Positions 24,170 to 33,107 of a stretch of 64,000 bases of DNA are shown piece by piece (position 1 is the stretch's first letter; every line of letters begins with the position of its first letter). The stretch is from Streptomyces flavofungini (GTDB lineage: Bacteria; Actinomycetota; Actinomycetes; Streptomycetales; Streptomycetaceae), in NCBI RefSeq assembly GCF_030388665.1, contig NZ_CP128846.1, positions 5,406,501-5,470,500 of the forward strand, given 5' to 3'. The translations under genes and the position numbers were made by a program. The notes beneath the pieces are model-generated. The model was not told where the DNA came from and searched no databases. It saw only the letters and a list, made by a program, of their open reading frames with translations.

Positions 24170-25699
24170 ATGTCTCAATCACCCGTCACCCCACCCGCTC
24201 CCGACCCGATGCGCTGGAAGGCGCTCGTCTTCATCGCCCTGGCGCAGCTGATGGTCGTCCTCGACGCGACCATCGTGAACATCGCGCTGCCGTCCGCCCA
24301 GGAGGACCTCGGCATATCCGAGGGCAACAAGCAGTGGGTCATCACCGCTTACGCCCTCGCCTTCGGCGGTCTGCTCCTGTTCGGCGGCCGCATCGCCGAC
24401 CTGTGGGGCCGCAAGCGCACCTTCGTGACCGGCCTCATCGGCTTCGCCGCGGCCTCCGCCCTCGGCGGCGCCGCGACCGGCGAGGCCATGATGCTCGGCG
24501 CCCGCGCGCTCCAGGGCGTGTTCGGCGCGCTGCTCGCGCCCGCCGCCCTGTCGCTGCTCGCGGTGATGTTCACCGAGGCCAAGGAGCGCGCCAAGGCGTT
24601 CGGCATCTACGGTGCGATCGCCGGTGGCGGTGGCGCCGTCGGCCTGATCCTCGGCGGCTTCCTCACCGAGTACCTGAACTGGCGCTGGACGTTCTTCGTG
24701 AACATCCCCTTCGCGGTCATCGCCGCCGTCGGCGCGTACTTCGTGATCCGTGAGCCCTCCGAGGGCCGCAACCGTTCGCCGCTCGACATCCCCGGCGTGG
24801 TCCTGTCCACCCTCGGTCTGGTCGCGCTGGTCTACGGCTTCACCCGCGCCGAGTCCGACGGCTGGTCCGACGCCGTGACCGTGACGATGTTCGTCGCCTC
24901 CGTCGTGCTGCTCGCCGCGTTCGTCGTCACCGAGGCCAAGGTCAAGTCGCCGCTGCTCCCGCTGCGCGTCCTGACCGAGCGCAACCGCGGTGGCGTCTAC
25001 CTCTCGCTCGGCCTCGCGATCATCGCGATGTTCGGCCTGTTCCTGTTCCTCACGTACTACCTCCAGATCGTCCAGGGCTACTCGCCGGTGAAGACCGGCT
25101 TCGCGTTCCTGCCGATGATCTTCGGCATGATCGTGGGTTCGACGCAGATCGGCACCCGCCTGATGACCCGCGTCGCGCCGCGCTACCTGATGGCGCCCGG
25201 CTTCCTGCTGGCCGCGGTCGGCATGCTGCTCCTGACGCAGCTGGAGGTCGACACCTCCTACGCCGGTCTGATCCTGCCCGCGCAGCTGATGCTGGGTCTC
25301 GGCATGGGTACGGCGTTCATGCCCGCCATGTCGCTCGCCACGCACGGTGTCGAGCCGCGTGACGCCGGTGTCGCCTCCGCGATGGTCAACACCTCGCAGC
25401 AGGTCGGCGGCGCCATCGGCACGGCCCTGCTCAACACCATCGCGGCCTCCGCGACCACCGCGTACCTCACCGACCACGCGGCCTCCGCCACCACCCCGGC
25501 GGCGCAGAAGCTGGTCGCGGCCCAGGCCATGGTCGAGGGCTACACGTCCGCCATCTGGTGGGCGGTCGGCATCCTCGTGGCGGCGTCGGCGATCGCCTTC
25601 GTCCTGGTCAACACCGGCGCCGACGACGGCTCCGCGGCGGCCGCCGGCGATGGCGAGGGCGTCGAGGACGCGGTGAAGATCCCGGTCGTGGCGCACTGA
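24170..25699 (+). CDS. MFS transporter, DHA2 family (14-TM)
   Basis: A 509-aa membrane protein from ATG 24170 with AGGTGG upstream. TM1 is LVFIALAQLMVVLDATIVNI ALPSA, TM2 WVITAYALAFGGLLLFGGRI, followed by ADLWGRKRTF (motif A), and motif C-like GAVGLILGGFLTEYLNWRWT. The C-terminal half has GLGMGTAFMPAMSLATHGVE. It exports drugs or secondary metabolites by proton antiport. It forms a pair with the upstream TetR; a MarR regulator converges from downstream and could provide a second layer of control. Confidence 0.88.
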   Translation: MSQSPVTPPAPDPMRWKALVFIALAQLMVVLDATIVNIALPSAQEDLGISEGNKQWVITAYALAFGGLLLFGGRIADLWGRKRTFVTGLIGFAAASALGGAATGEAMMLGARALQGVFGALLAPAALSLLAVMFTEAKERAKAFGIYGAIAGGGGAVGLILGGFLTEYLNWRWTFFVNIPFAVIAAVGAYFVIREPSEGRNRSPLDIPGVVLSTLGLVALVYGFTRAESDGWSDAVTVTMFVASVVLLAAFVVTEAKVKSPLLPLRVLTERNRGGVYLSLGLAIIAMFGLFLFLTYYLQIVQGYSPVKTGFAFLPMIFGMIVGSTQIGTRLMTRVAPRYLMAPGFLLAAVGMLLLTQLEVDTSYAGLILPAQLMLGLGMGTAFMPAMSLATHGVEPRDAGVASAMVNTSQQVGGAIGTALLNTIAASATTAYLTDHAASATTPAAQKLVAAQAMVEGYTSAIWWAVGILVAASAIAFVLVNTGADDGSAAAAGDGEGVEDAVKIPVVAH

Positions 25700-25748
25700 C
25701 GCCACGCACCACCCGCACGACCCCGGGGGCCGGACCCGCCCGGTGCTC

Positions 25749-26300
25749 CTAGCGGAGCCAGGGCAGGTCCGCCCCCACGTCCTTGGGCTGAAGTCCCTCG
25801 GCGACGATCCGCATGATCTCGCCGAGGGACTTCTGCTGTTGCGGGCTGAGCCGGTCGAAGAGGGCCTGGCGCACCGCGTGCACATGGCCGGGGGCGGTCT
25901 GGCGCAGCACCTCGAACCCCTCGTCCGTGAGGATCGCGAACTGCCCGCGCTTGTCCGTCGCGCAGTCCTCGCGCCGCACCCAGCCGCTCTTCTCCAGGCG
26001 CGCGATCGCGTGCGAGAGCCGGGAGCGGGTGATCTTCGAGCTCTTCGCGAGCTCGGTCATGCGCAGCCGCCGCCGGGGCGCGGCGGACAGCTGCACGAGC
26101 AGGCCGTAGTAGACGTGCGGCATGCCCGCGTCGCGCTGGAGCTGCCGGTCGAGATAGTCCTCCAGGAGCGTGGAGGCGTGTATGTACGCCAACCAGGTGC
26201 GCTGTTCCTCGTCATCGAGCCAGCGCGGCCCGTCGGCGTCGACGGTGTCCGCGGTCGTGGTCGTCGTCGCGGTCGCGGTCGCGGTGGATGGCGTGTCCAT
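25749..26300 (-). CDS. MarR family transcriptional regulator
   Basis: A protein of about 183 aa (MDTPSTATATATTTTTADTV) with an N-terminal Thr/Ala tract encoded by a GCGGTC-like repeat. The MarR winged helix includes RRRLRMTELAKSSKITRSRL, SHAIARLEKSGWVRRE and DKRGQFAILTDEGFEVL (the wing D-x-R-x-x-x-x-L/x-T-x-x-G). GTG 26309 is an alternative start. It probably senses a small aromatic or drug-like ligand. It converges with the MFS gene ending at 25699. Confidence 0.87.
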   Translation of the reverse strand: MDTPSTATATATTTTTADTVDADGPRWLDDEEQRTWLAYIHASTLLEDYLDRQLQRDAGMPHVYYGLLVQLSAAPRRRLRMTELAKSSKITRSRLSHAIARLEKSGWVRREDCATDKRGQFAILTDEGFEVLRQTAPGHVHAVRQALFDRLSPQQQKSLGEIMRIVAEGLQPKDVGADLPWLR

Positions 26301-26379
26301 GTATCCCACTGTACGAGGCCTTTCTGTGTGCCTCGGAGCGGCGCTCGTCCGTGTCCCCGGGCGGGGCGCGTCAACTGCC

Positions 26380-27534
26380 TCAGAGCGCGGGCGGATTGAG
26401 TTCCACGCCCCGCAGCGCGGCGGCCCGCGCGGTGCGGTCGCCCACGTCCAGGGCGGTGTCCGCGAACTTGATCGTGTGGTCGTCGCCGTGCGCGGCGGCG
26501 CGCGCGAAGACCTCGTCGAAGGTGCTGCGGCCCGCTTCCGCTTCGGCTTCGCGGTACGCCTGCGGGGTGGCCGGCGAGTAGGCCGCGGTCACCGCCGCGC
26601 TCGCCGCCCAGGCCGCGTCCAGGGAGGCGGGCCACAGCGCGCGGGGGAGCGCGGGCAGGGTGCGCAGGACGGCGTTGGGGGCGGTCGCGGCGTGCACCAG
26701 CATGATCGGGTCGCCGTGGCCGTGGGAGGCGAAGCGGTGGACGGCGGCGGTGACGAGGTCGGCGAGGCGGGCGCGGGCGGCTTCGGGGTCGGGGGCGGGG
26801 TCGGGGTCGGGGTGCGCCGGGCCGTCGGGCGTGGGGCCCGCGTCCGGGACGGAGCTCGGGCTCGGGGGCCACACCGGGACCGTGGTGAGCTGGGCGAAGC
26901 GGTCCGGGAGGCTGCCGTCCTGCACGGGGATGCGCTCCACCGCGGCGAGTGCGACGGCCGCCCCGGGCTCGCTGGGCTCCCCGGTCTCCCCGGCCTTCCC
27001 GGTCTCCCCGGCCTTCCCGGTCGACGACGGCAGGGCGACGGGGGTGCGCGCGGGCAGCGGGGTGTGCCGGGCGGCCCAGTAGCCGAGGCCGTGGGCCAGC
27101 TCGGCGACGCGGGGCGCGGTCTCGCCGCCGGGGCCGAGGAGGGTGCGGACGGCGTGGCCGACGCGGATCACGGGGTGCGTGGAGCCGCCCGAGATGCCCG
27201 GCAGGAGCACCGGCCACCAGGCGGCGAGCACCTCGCGCCAGGGCCGCTCGGCGAGGGCGCGCTCGAAGTGGCCGATCCAGTCGGCGGCGCGCCGCGGGTC
27301 GCCCAGGGCCGCGCGCCAGTCGGCGTCGGTGACCCGGGTGACGGGGGCGGGCATGTCCTCCAGCTTGGCGCGGTAGTGGTCGAGCCAGCGGTGCACGGTG
27401 CGGGCCTGGCCGCCGCGCACCAGGGCCTCGACGGCCATCGGTCCGTGGTTGGTGAGGCGGCCGAGCCGCTCGGGCCCGGAGGCGTGCAGGCGCTGCAGGG
27501 CTTCGTCGAGGATCCCGCTGGTGTCGTCGGTCAT
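26380..27534 (-). CDS. Questin oxidase-like family protein (DUF4243)
   Basis: A 384-aa protein from ATG 27534 (MTDDTSGILDEALQRLHASG). It has features of the questin oxidase family: ERLGRLTNHGPMAVEALVRG, then ARTVHRWLDHYRAKLED, DWRAALGDPRRAADWIGHFE, WREVLAAWWPVLLPGISGGS THPVIRVGHAVRTL and a C-terminal HGDDHTIKFADTAL. The founding fungal enzyme (AflY/GedK relatives) performs an NADPH-dependent Baeyer-Villiger-like ring opening without an obvious cofactor motif. A Pro/Asp/Gly-rich segment near the middle (PDPDPAPDPEAARA) is low complexity. Substrate unknown; no biosynthetic neighbours. Confidence 0.75.
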   Translation of the reverse strand: MTDDTSGILDEALQRLHASGPERLGRLTNHGPMAVEALVRGGQARTVHRWLDHYRAKLEDMPAPVTRVTDADWRAALGDPRRAADWIGHFERALAERPWREVLAAWWPVLLPGISGGSTHPVIRVGHAVRTLLGPGGETAPRVAELAHGLGYWAARHTPLPARTPVALPSSTGKAGETGKAGETGEPSEPGAAVALAAVERIPVQDGSLPDRFAQLTTVPVWPPSPSSVPDAGPTPDGPAHPDPDPAPDPEAARARLADLVTAAVHRFASHGHGDPIMLVHAATAPNAVLRTLPALPRALWPASLDAAWAASAAVTAAYSPATPQAYREAEAEAGRSTFDEVFARAAAHGDDHTIKFADTALDVGDRTARAAALRGVELNPPAL

Positions 27535-28138
27535 GGCGGCACGGTAAGCGGGGCCGCCGGCGTCCGTAACGGTCTGCGGTCCTAGGTTCCTGGCCCCGGT
27601 CCGCGGGCCTGGTCCCCCGGCCCGAGCACCTGATCACGGGCAGCCGAGACCCTGATCACGGGCAGTCGGCGCCGGTCCGGGCAGCCGAGCACCGGATACA
27701 GGAATGCCGGATTTGTCCCGCTGGGCAACCATCGGGCGACGCGGACCGTCTTCTGGGTGGGAGAGCGGCCGAAGGCGACCGTTTTCCGGTGGGGCCCCGG
27801 CAGGAATGAGCCTGTATCGGTGTGACGGCGGTCTCATGTACAGGGTGGTTGCGGCTGTCGGCGAGCGCTTGGGGATCGCCTCGGGTCCGGGTCTGACCTG
27901 CACCTCTGTGCGTCTGGACGGTGGTGCCCCGCCCGCTGTGGCGGCACAGGGTACTGCATGATCACGAAAACGGGTGCGCGGCTTGGGAATTCTGTCCGGA
28001 TTCCAGTCGTTGTTTCCATCGGATGCAGAGCACCTGGGAAGGTGTGCCGTCCACCACAGGCCCGGCCCCCGGGCCCGGACCATCAGGGCCACCGGTCCAT
28101 GACGGACCGACCAGTGACAACCACGCAAGGGAGCACGC
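27535..28138. other. 600-bp non-coding region upstream of hrdD
   Basis: No convincing gene on either strand. It contains two near copies of CCTGATCACGGGCAG (27629-27670 area) and a 5-9-5 inverted repeat GGAAT...ATTCC at 27986-28004, about 135 bases before the hrdD ATG, in a locally AT-richer stretch where the promoter probably lies. hrdD genes are known to be transcribed from more than one promoter. Confidence 0.45.
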
Positions 28139-29161
28139 ATGGCAACCCGTGCCGTCGCCCGTCGTAAGTCCGCCGCCACCGGCGGGACCGACGCGGCACG
28201 CAGTGTTCGCGCCGTAGGCGGCGAGATCGCCGACCGCGACCTGGTCGGCATGTACCTCGACGAGATCGCACGCACCCCCCTGCTCGACGCCGCCAAGGAG
28301 GTCGAGCTGTCCCAGATCATCGAGGCGGGCGTCTATGCCCGGCAGATACTGGACGGTGTGGTGGGCGCGGACGCCGACGGAATCGAGGCGTCCGCCGTGT
28401 CCGCGTCGCGCGAGGAGCTCGAAGCCCTCGTCGCCGACGGCGAGCGCGCCAAGGACGTCTTCATCCGCTCGAACCTCCGCCTGGTCGTGGCCGTGGCCCG
28501 GCGCTATCCGCGCAGCGGCCTGCCCCTGCTCGACCTGATCCAGGAGGGCAACGCGGGCCTGGTCCGAGCGGTGGAGAAGTTCGACTACGCCAAGGGCTTC
28601 AAGTTCTCGACGTACGCGACCTGGTGGATCCGCCAGGCCATCACCCGCTCCATAGCCGACCAGTCGCGCACCATCCGGCTGCCCGTGCACCTGGTGGAGG
28701 AGCTGGGCCGGATCCGCCGTGTGCAGCGCGAGTTCAACCGCGAGCACGGCCGGGATCCGGAGCCCACGGAGATCGCCGCCGAGCTCGCGTCCACGCCCGA
28801 GCGCGTGGTCGACGTCCTGGACTGGGCCCGCGACCCCGTCTCGCTGAACATGTCGGTGGACGACGAGGGCGAGACCCAGTTCGGCGACCTCCTGGAGGAC
28901 ACCTCCGCCGTCTCCCCCGAGCAGTCCGTCCTCACGCTGCTTCGCAGTGAGGAGCTGGACGACCTCATCGGCCGCCTCGACCAGCGCACCGCCTCCATCA
29001 TCAAGATGCGGTACGGCATCGTGGACGGCCGTGAGCGGACCCTGACGGAGGTCGGCAAGGAGCACGGGCTCACGCGTGAGCGCATCCGCCAGATCGAGAA
29101 GCACGCGCTCCTGGAGCTGAAGAAGCTGGCGCGGGACACGGGCTTCGACGCGGCCGCCTGA
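28139..29161 (+). CDS. hrdD: RNA polymerase sigma factor HrdD (group 2 sigma-70)
   Basis: A 340-aa sigma factor from ATG 28139 (AAGGGAG upstream). Region 1.2 reads DLVGMYLDEIARTPLLDAAK; region 2 FIRSNLRLVVAVARRYPRSG, FDYAKGFKFSTYATWWIRQA; region 3 LVEELGRIRRVQREFNREHG; region 4.2 TLTEVGKEHGLTRERIRQIE, KHALLELKKLARDTGF. Start and end sequences (MATRAVARRKSAATG; GFDAAA) closely match HrdD of S. coelicolor, as I recall it, with a slightly longer linker after residue 75. HrdD is a non-essential principal-like sigma factor with promoter specificity overlapping HrdB. Monocistronic. Confidence 0.92.
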   Translation: MATRAVARRKSAATGGTDAARSVRAVGGEIADRDLVGMYLDEIARTPLLDAAKEVELSQIIEAGVYARQILDGVVGADADGIEASAVSASREELEALVADGERAKDVFIRSNLRLVVAVARRYPRSGLPLLDLIQEGNAGLVRAVEKFDYAKGFKFSTYATWWIRQAITRSIADQSRTIRLPVHLVEELGRIRRVQREFNREHGRDPEPTEIAAELASTPERVVDVLDWARDPVSLNMSVDDEGETQFGDLLEDTSAVSPEQSVLTLLRSEELDDLIGRLDQRTASIIKMRYGIVDGRERTLTEVGKEHGLTRERIRQIEKHALLELKKLARDTGFDAAA

Positions 29162-29246
29162 GGCCGGCGGGGCGAGCAGGGGGGTTCGTTGCCCCTGGGC
29201 CCCGGTTCGCGGCGGTGCGTTTCCGGTGGTGCCGGTCACCCCCTAT

Positions 29247-29287
29247 CGGCGCTCCGCGCCTCGTCCTCAATCGCCGGACGGGCTGGA
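29247..29287. repeat. Dispersed Streptomyces intergenic repeat element
   Basis: The stretch beginning CGGCGCTCCGCGCCTCGTCC and continuing to CGCCGGACGGGCTGGAA matches a short palindromic sequence I recognise as occurring very many times between genes in Streptomyces chromosomes. It contains no gene. It lies between hrdD and the WYL regulator. Confidence 0.6.
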
Positions 29288-29408
29288 ATGGTCACCGGTT
29301 GGGCTGGATGGCCGCCCGCAGCCGCGATCACTGCTTCGCCTGAGACGGCGGTTGGCCGCGGCGTTGAAACTCCGTTCGGGAGTAGACGGGTGGGCGGGTG
29401 GGAGAAAA

Positions 29409-29427
29409 CCCCGCGCGGAGCGCGGGG
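29409..29427. terminator. Hairpin between hrdD and WYL regulator
   Basis: Perfect 8-bp stem CCCCGCGC / GCGCGGGG with loop GGA, followed by a C-rich tract and preceded by AAAA. It lies in the convergent gap and could terminate either transcript. Confidence 0.55.
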
Positions 29428-29458
29428 CACCCCCACCGGCGGAGAGCCGAACAACGCC

Positions 29459-30439
29459 CTACCCCACGCCGGAGGCGGCCCGGACCAGGCGCATGCCCAA
29501 CTCGCGCACACGCACGATCAGTTCCTCCGGCCCGTGCACGACGAAGTCGCACTCGAGCCAGAGGAGCCGCGCAGCCACCCACTCCACGGGCTCCGTCACC
29601 GTGCCCCGCAGACGGCACCGTTCAGCGCCGACAGGCACCAACTCGCCCAGGGAGGTGGGCAACCGCCCACCCACCCGGTCCGGCGGGGCGTCGAACTCCA
29701 CATCCACCTCGTACGCCGTCCTCTCCTGCGGCCGCGCAAGCACACTGCGCCGCACATAGGCGTCCGCGCTGCCACCGGGCAGCATCCGCTCGGCGAACCG
29801 CACCCCCGTGGCGAACGGCTCCGAGACCCGGTCCACCCGGAACGTCCGCCAGTCCTGCCGCTCCAGGTCGTACGCGACCAAGTACCAGCGCCGCCCCGTG
29901 GACACGAGCCGGTGCGGCTCCGTCAGGCGCCGCGACGGCGTGCCGTCCTTCGCCTCGTACGCGAACCGCAGCTGCTCGTGCGCGGCCGTCGCGGAGGCCA
30001 TCACCGTCAGCGTCTCCGGCGCGACCCGCACGCCGTCCCCCGTGGCGAGCGACATCGTCGCGGCGCCGAGCGCGGACACCCGGTGCCGCAGCCGTGACGG
30101 CAGCACCTGCTCCAGCTTGGCGAGCGCCCGCACCGACGCCTCCTCCACGCCGTCCACGGCGTGCCCGGCCCCGGCCCGCAGCCCCACCGCGATGGCCACC
30201 GCCTCCTCGTCGTCGAGGACGAGCGGCGGCATCGCCTTCCCCGCGACCAGGCGATAGCCCCCGCTCGCGCCGTGCGTGGCCTGCACCGGATACCCCAGCT
30301 CCCGCAGCCGGTCGACGTCCCGCCGCACCGTGCGCCGGCTGACGCTCAGCCGGTCGGCAAGCTCACCGCCCGGCCACTCGCGCGGGGTCTGCAACAAGGA
30401 GAGGAGCTGGAGGAGCCGTGCCGGTGTGTCCGTACTCAT
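29459..30439 (-). CDS. WYL-domain (YafY-type) transcriptional regulator
   Basis: A 326-aa protein from ATG 30439, with GGAGG 6 bases upstream. The N-terminal HTH is MSTDTPARLLQLLSLLQTPR, then LADRLSVSRRTVRRDVDRLR ELGYPVQ. The WYL domain (about residues 140-215) contains RRLTEPHRLVSTGRRWYLVA YDLERQDWRTFRVDR, with W-Y-L as in ligand- or nucleotide-sensing WYL proteins. The C-terminal WCX extension follows. It is divergent from the MFS exporter at 30568, which it probably regulates. Confidence 0.88.
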   Translation of the reverse strand: MSTDTPARLLQLLSLLQTPREWPGGELADRLSVSRRTVRRDVDRLRELGYPVQATHGASGGYRLVAGKAMPPLVLDDEEAVAIAVGLRAGAGHAVDGVEEASVRALAKLEQVLPSRLRHRVSALGAATMSLATGDGVRVAPETLTVMASATAAHEQLRFAYEAKDGTPSRRLTEPHRLVSTGRRWYLVAYDLERQDWRTFRVDRVSEPFATGVRFAERMLPGGSADAYVRRSVLARPQERTAYEVDVEFDAPPDRVGGRLPTSLGELVPVGAERCRLRGTVTEPVEWVAARLLWLECDFVVHGPEELIVRVRELGMRLVRAASGVG

Positions 30440-30567
30440 GAAGGGCCTCCCGTACGCCGTGGTCCCGAATCCGTCCCGAGCCCGTCCCGAAATCCATCCC
30501 GAACCTGATCCCAGGATCCCGTACATCTAGGACGCGAACTGACCTATATGGCCCCTAGCCTTACGGC

Positions 30568-32130
30568 ATGACTTCTCCCAGCAGCACCTCCACGTCACCG
30601 GGGCACCAGCCCACGACAGCCGGGTCCCCGACGGACCGGCGCCGCTGGTTCGCCCTCGCCATCGTCATGACGGCCGCCTTCATGGACCTGGTCGACGTGA
30701 CGATCGTGAACATCGCGATCCCGTCCATCCAGCGGGACGAGGGGGCTTCGTTCAGCCACATCCAGTGGATCACCGCGGGGTACGCGCTCGCGCTCGGCGC
30801 GGGCCTGATCACCGGCGGGCGGCTCGGCGACATCTACGGCCGCAAGAAGATATTCCTCGTCGGCATCACCGGCTTCACCATCGCCTCCGCGCTCTGCGGC
30901 TTCGCCGCCAACCCGGACATGCTGGTGGCGTCCAGGATCCTGCAGGGCGCGATGGCCGCCCTGATGGTGCCGCAGGTCCTCTCGATCGTGCACGCCACCT
31001 TCCCGGCGCACGAACGCGGCAAGGTCTTCGGCCTGTTCGGCATGGTCGTCGGCCTCGGCGCGGTCTCCGGACCGCTGCTCGGCGCGCTCCTCACCGAGTG
31101 GAACCTCTTCGGCCTCGAATGGCGCCCGATCTTCCTCATCAACCTCCCCGTCGGCATCGCGGGCCTGATCCTCGGCCGCAAGTTCATCGAGGAGTCCAAG
31201 GCGCCGAAGGCCCTCAAGCTGGACCTGGTCGGCGTCGTCCTGGTGACGGCGGGCGCGCTGATGCTGCTCTACCCGCTGACGCGCGGGCGTGAGCTGGACT
31301 GGCCGGTGTGGGGGTACGTGATGATGGCGGGCGCGCTCGTCGTCTTCGGCGCCCTCGTGGCGTACGAGAAGCAGAAGTCCAAGAAGGACGGTTCGCCGCT
31401 CATCGAGCTGTCGCTGTTCAAGGTGAAGAGCTTCGCCGGAGGCATCGCCGTGCAGACCGTGTTCGGCGTCTCGCTCGGCATCTTCTTCCTGGTCTGGACG
31501 ATGTACATGCAGGTCGGCCTCGGCTGGAGCGCGCTGCGCGCCGGTGTCACGGGCGTGCCCTTCTCCATCGCGGTGTCCGCCGCGGCCGGTCTCTCCGTGC
31601 AGGCGCTCGTGCCCCGCTTCGGCCGCAAGGTCCTCCAGGCCGGCGCGCTGACCATGGCCGCGGGCGTCCTCATCTACATCTGGGAGGCCGACCGGTACGG
31701 CACCGGCATCGCGTCCTGGCAGATGGCGCTTCCGCTGGTCGTCATGGGCCTCGGCATGGGCCTGATCGTGGCGCCCCTGACGGACGCGATCCTCTCCGAG
31801 GTGCCGCGTGAGCACGCCGGTTCGGCGTCCGGCCTCCTCAACACCGTCCAGCAGATGGGCAACGCGTTCGGCCTCGGCCTGGTCTCCGTCGTCTTCTACG
31901 GCGTCATCGACGAGAAGGTGACCCCCGACCGCATCCCGGCCGAGTTCGTCAACGGCTTCCAGCACGCCCTGTGGTGGGTCGTTGCGGTCCTCGTCGCCAT
32001 CTTCTTCCTGATGCTCACACTGCCGAAGAAGCCGAAGCAGCACATCGAGGGCGCCGACTCGGCCGACGACCAGCCGGACACCCCGGTGTCGAAGACGCCG
32101 GAGCCCCGCGAGGCAGCCCTGACGCACTGA
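30568..32130 (+). CDS. MFS transporter, DHA2 family (14-TM)
   Basis: A 520-aa protein from ATG 30568. TM1 is LAIVMTAAFMDLVDVTIVNI AIPSIQ, TM2 WITAGYALALGAGLITGGRL, then GDIYGRKKIFLVG (motif A); the middle contains GLGAVSGPLLGALLTEWNLF and WRPIFLINLPVGIAGL. It has a charged C-terminal tail. No ribosome-binding site is obvious; the 128-base shared region with the WYL gene has a possible -10 (TAGCCT) only a few bases before the ATG, so the mRNA may be leaderless. Function: multidrug or metabolite export. Confidence 0.87.
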   Translation: MTSPSSTSTSPGHQPTTAGSPTDRRRWFALAIVMTAAFMDLVDVTIVNIAIPSIQRDEGASFSHIQWITAGYALALGAGLITGGRLGDIYGRKKIFLVGITGFTIASALCGFAANPDMLVASRILQGAMAALMVPQVLSIVHATFPAHERGKVFGLFGMVVGLGAVSGPLLGALLTEWNLFGLEWRPIFLINLPVGIAGLILGRKFIEESKAPKALKLDLVGVVLVTAGALMLLYPLTRGRELDWPVWGYVMMAGALVVFGALVAYEKQKSKKDGSPLIELSLFKVKSFAGGIAVQTVFGVSLGIFFLVWTMYMQVGLGWSALRAGVTGVPFSIAVSAAAGLSVQALVPRFGRKVLQAGALTMAAGVLIYIWEADRYGTGIASWQMALPLVVMGLGMGLIVAPLTDAILSEVPREHAGSASGLLNTVQQMGNAFGLGLVSVVFYGVIDEKVTPDRIPAEFVNGFQHALWWVVAVLVAIFFLMLTLPKKPKQHIEGADSADDQPDTPVSKTPEPREAALTH

Positions 32131-32143
32131 CCTCACGGCTCGA

Positions 32144-32189
32144 CACGGCAGCGCCCCGCCCACCTCCTGGTGGACGGGGCGCTGCCGTG
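32144..32189 (+). terminator. Terminator hairpin after MFS gene
   Basis: Perfect 15-bp outer stem (CACGGCAGCGCCCCG) plus an inner 5-bp stem CCACC/GGTGG, 13 bases after the MFS stop. Confidence 0.85.
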
Positions 32190-32345
32190 TGCCGCCCCGC
32201 GCCCGGGAGGACCTCAGTCCCGCCTGCACCAGGACCGAAGCCCGAATGTGTCTGCTGAATGCCCGTTCATGTTTACTTCCGAGGTTGCGGGACGTACGCT
32301 CCAGGTGAACCCACACAACCGGGCAGAAGCAGGAGGCCCCGAGCC

Positions 32346-33107
32346 ATGTACGGCCCAGAACGCCAACAGGAGATCCTGCGCCTCGCCCGCGAGGGAGGCC
32401 GCGTCGACGTCCTCTCCCTCGCCACCGAGTTCCAGGTCACCGCGGAGACGATCCGCCGCGACCTGAAGGCCCTGGACCGCGCGGGCCTGCTGCGCCGGGT
32501 GCACGGCGGCGCCATCCCGGCCGGCCGCCTGGACTTCGAACCGGACCTCGCGGAACGCGAGAGCACGGCCGCCGACGAGAAGGACCGCATCGCCCGCGCC
32601 GCCCTCGCCGAACTCCCCGCCGAAGGCAGCGTCATCCTCGACGCGGGCTCCACGGTGGCCCGCCTGGCCGCAGCCCTCCCGCTGGAGGCGGAGCTGACGG
32701 CGGTGACCCACAGCCTGCCCACGGCGGCCCGCCTGGCCGACCACCCGGGCATCCAGCTCCACCTGGTCGGCGGCCGCGTCAGGCACCGCACGCGCGCGGC
32801 CGTGGACGCCTGGTCCCTGCGCGCCTACGGCGAGATCCGCGCCGACGTCCTCTTCCTCGCCGCCAACGGCTTCTCCGCCGCCCACGGCCTGACCACCCCC
32901 GACCTGGCCGAGGCCGCCGTGAAGCGCGCCGCCGTCGCCGCGGCCCGCCGCGTGGTCCTGCTCGCCGACTCCGGCAAGCACGGCCAGGAGCACTTCGCCC
33001 GCTTCGGCGACCTCACGGACGTGGACCTGCTCATCACGGACACGGGCCTGCCCGCGGCCGAGGCCGCCGCCATCGAGAAGGCGGGCACGGAGGTCGTACG
33101 CGCATGA
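32346..33107 (+). CDS. fruR: DeoR family regulator of the fructose operon
   Basis: A 253-aa DeoR/GlpR-type regulator from ATG 32346 with AGGAGG upstream. The HTH is RQQEILRLAREGGRVDVLSL, then TETIRRDLKALDRAGLLRRVHGG in pieces (ATEFQVTAETIRRDLKALD). The C-terminal sugar-phosphate domain has EGSVILDAGSTVARLAAALP, LHLVGGRVR and VLLADSGKHG. It is the first gene of an operon with 1-phosphofructokinase (4-base ATGA overlap) and the fructose PTS enzyme, so fructose 1-phosphate is the likely inducer. The upstream TGTTTACTTCCGAGG area may contain the operator, but no clear dyad was seen. Confidence 0.88.
   Translation: MYGPERQQEILRLAREGGRVDVLSLATEFQVTAETIRRDLKALDRAGLLRRVHGGAIPAGRLDFEPDLAERESTAADEKDRIARAALAELPAEGSVILDAGSTVARLAAALPLEAELTAVTHSLPTAARLADHPGIQLHLVGGRVRHRTRAAVDAWSLRAYGEIRADVLFLAANGFSAAHGLTTPDLAEAAVKRAAVAAARRVVLLADSGKHGQEHFARFGDLTDVDLLITDTGLPAAEAAAIEKAGTEVVRA

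Noticed and set aside
27634..28320. Minus-strand open frame upstream of and into hrdD
   Set aside because: No motif, overlaps hrdD antisense, composition not streptomycete-like; treated as promoter region.
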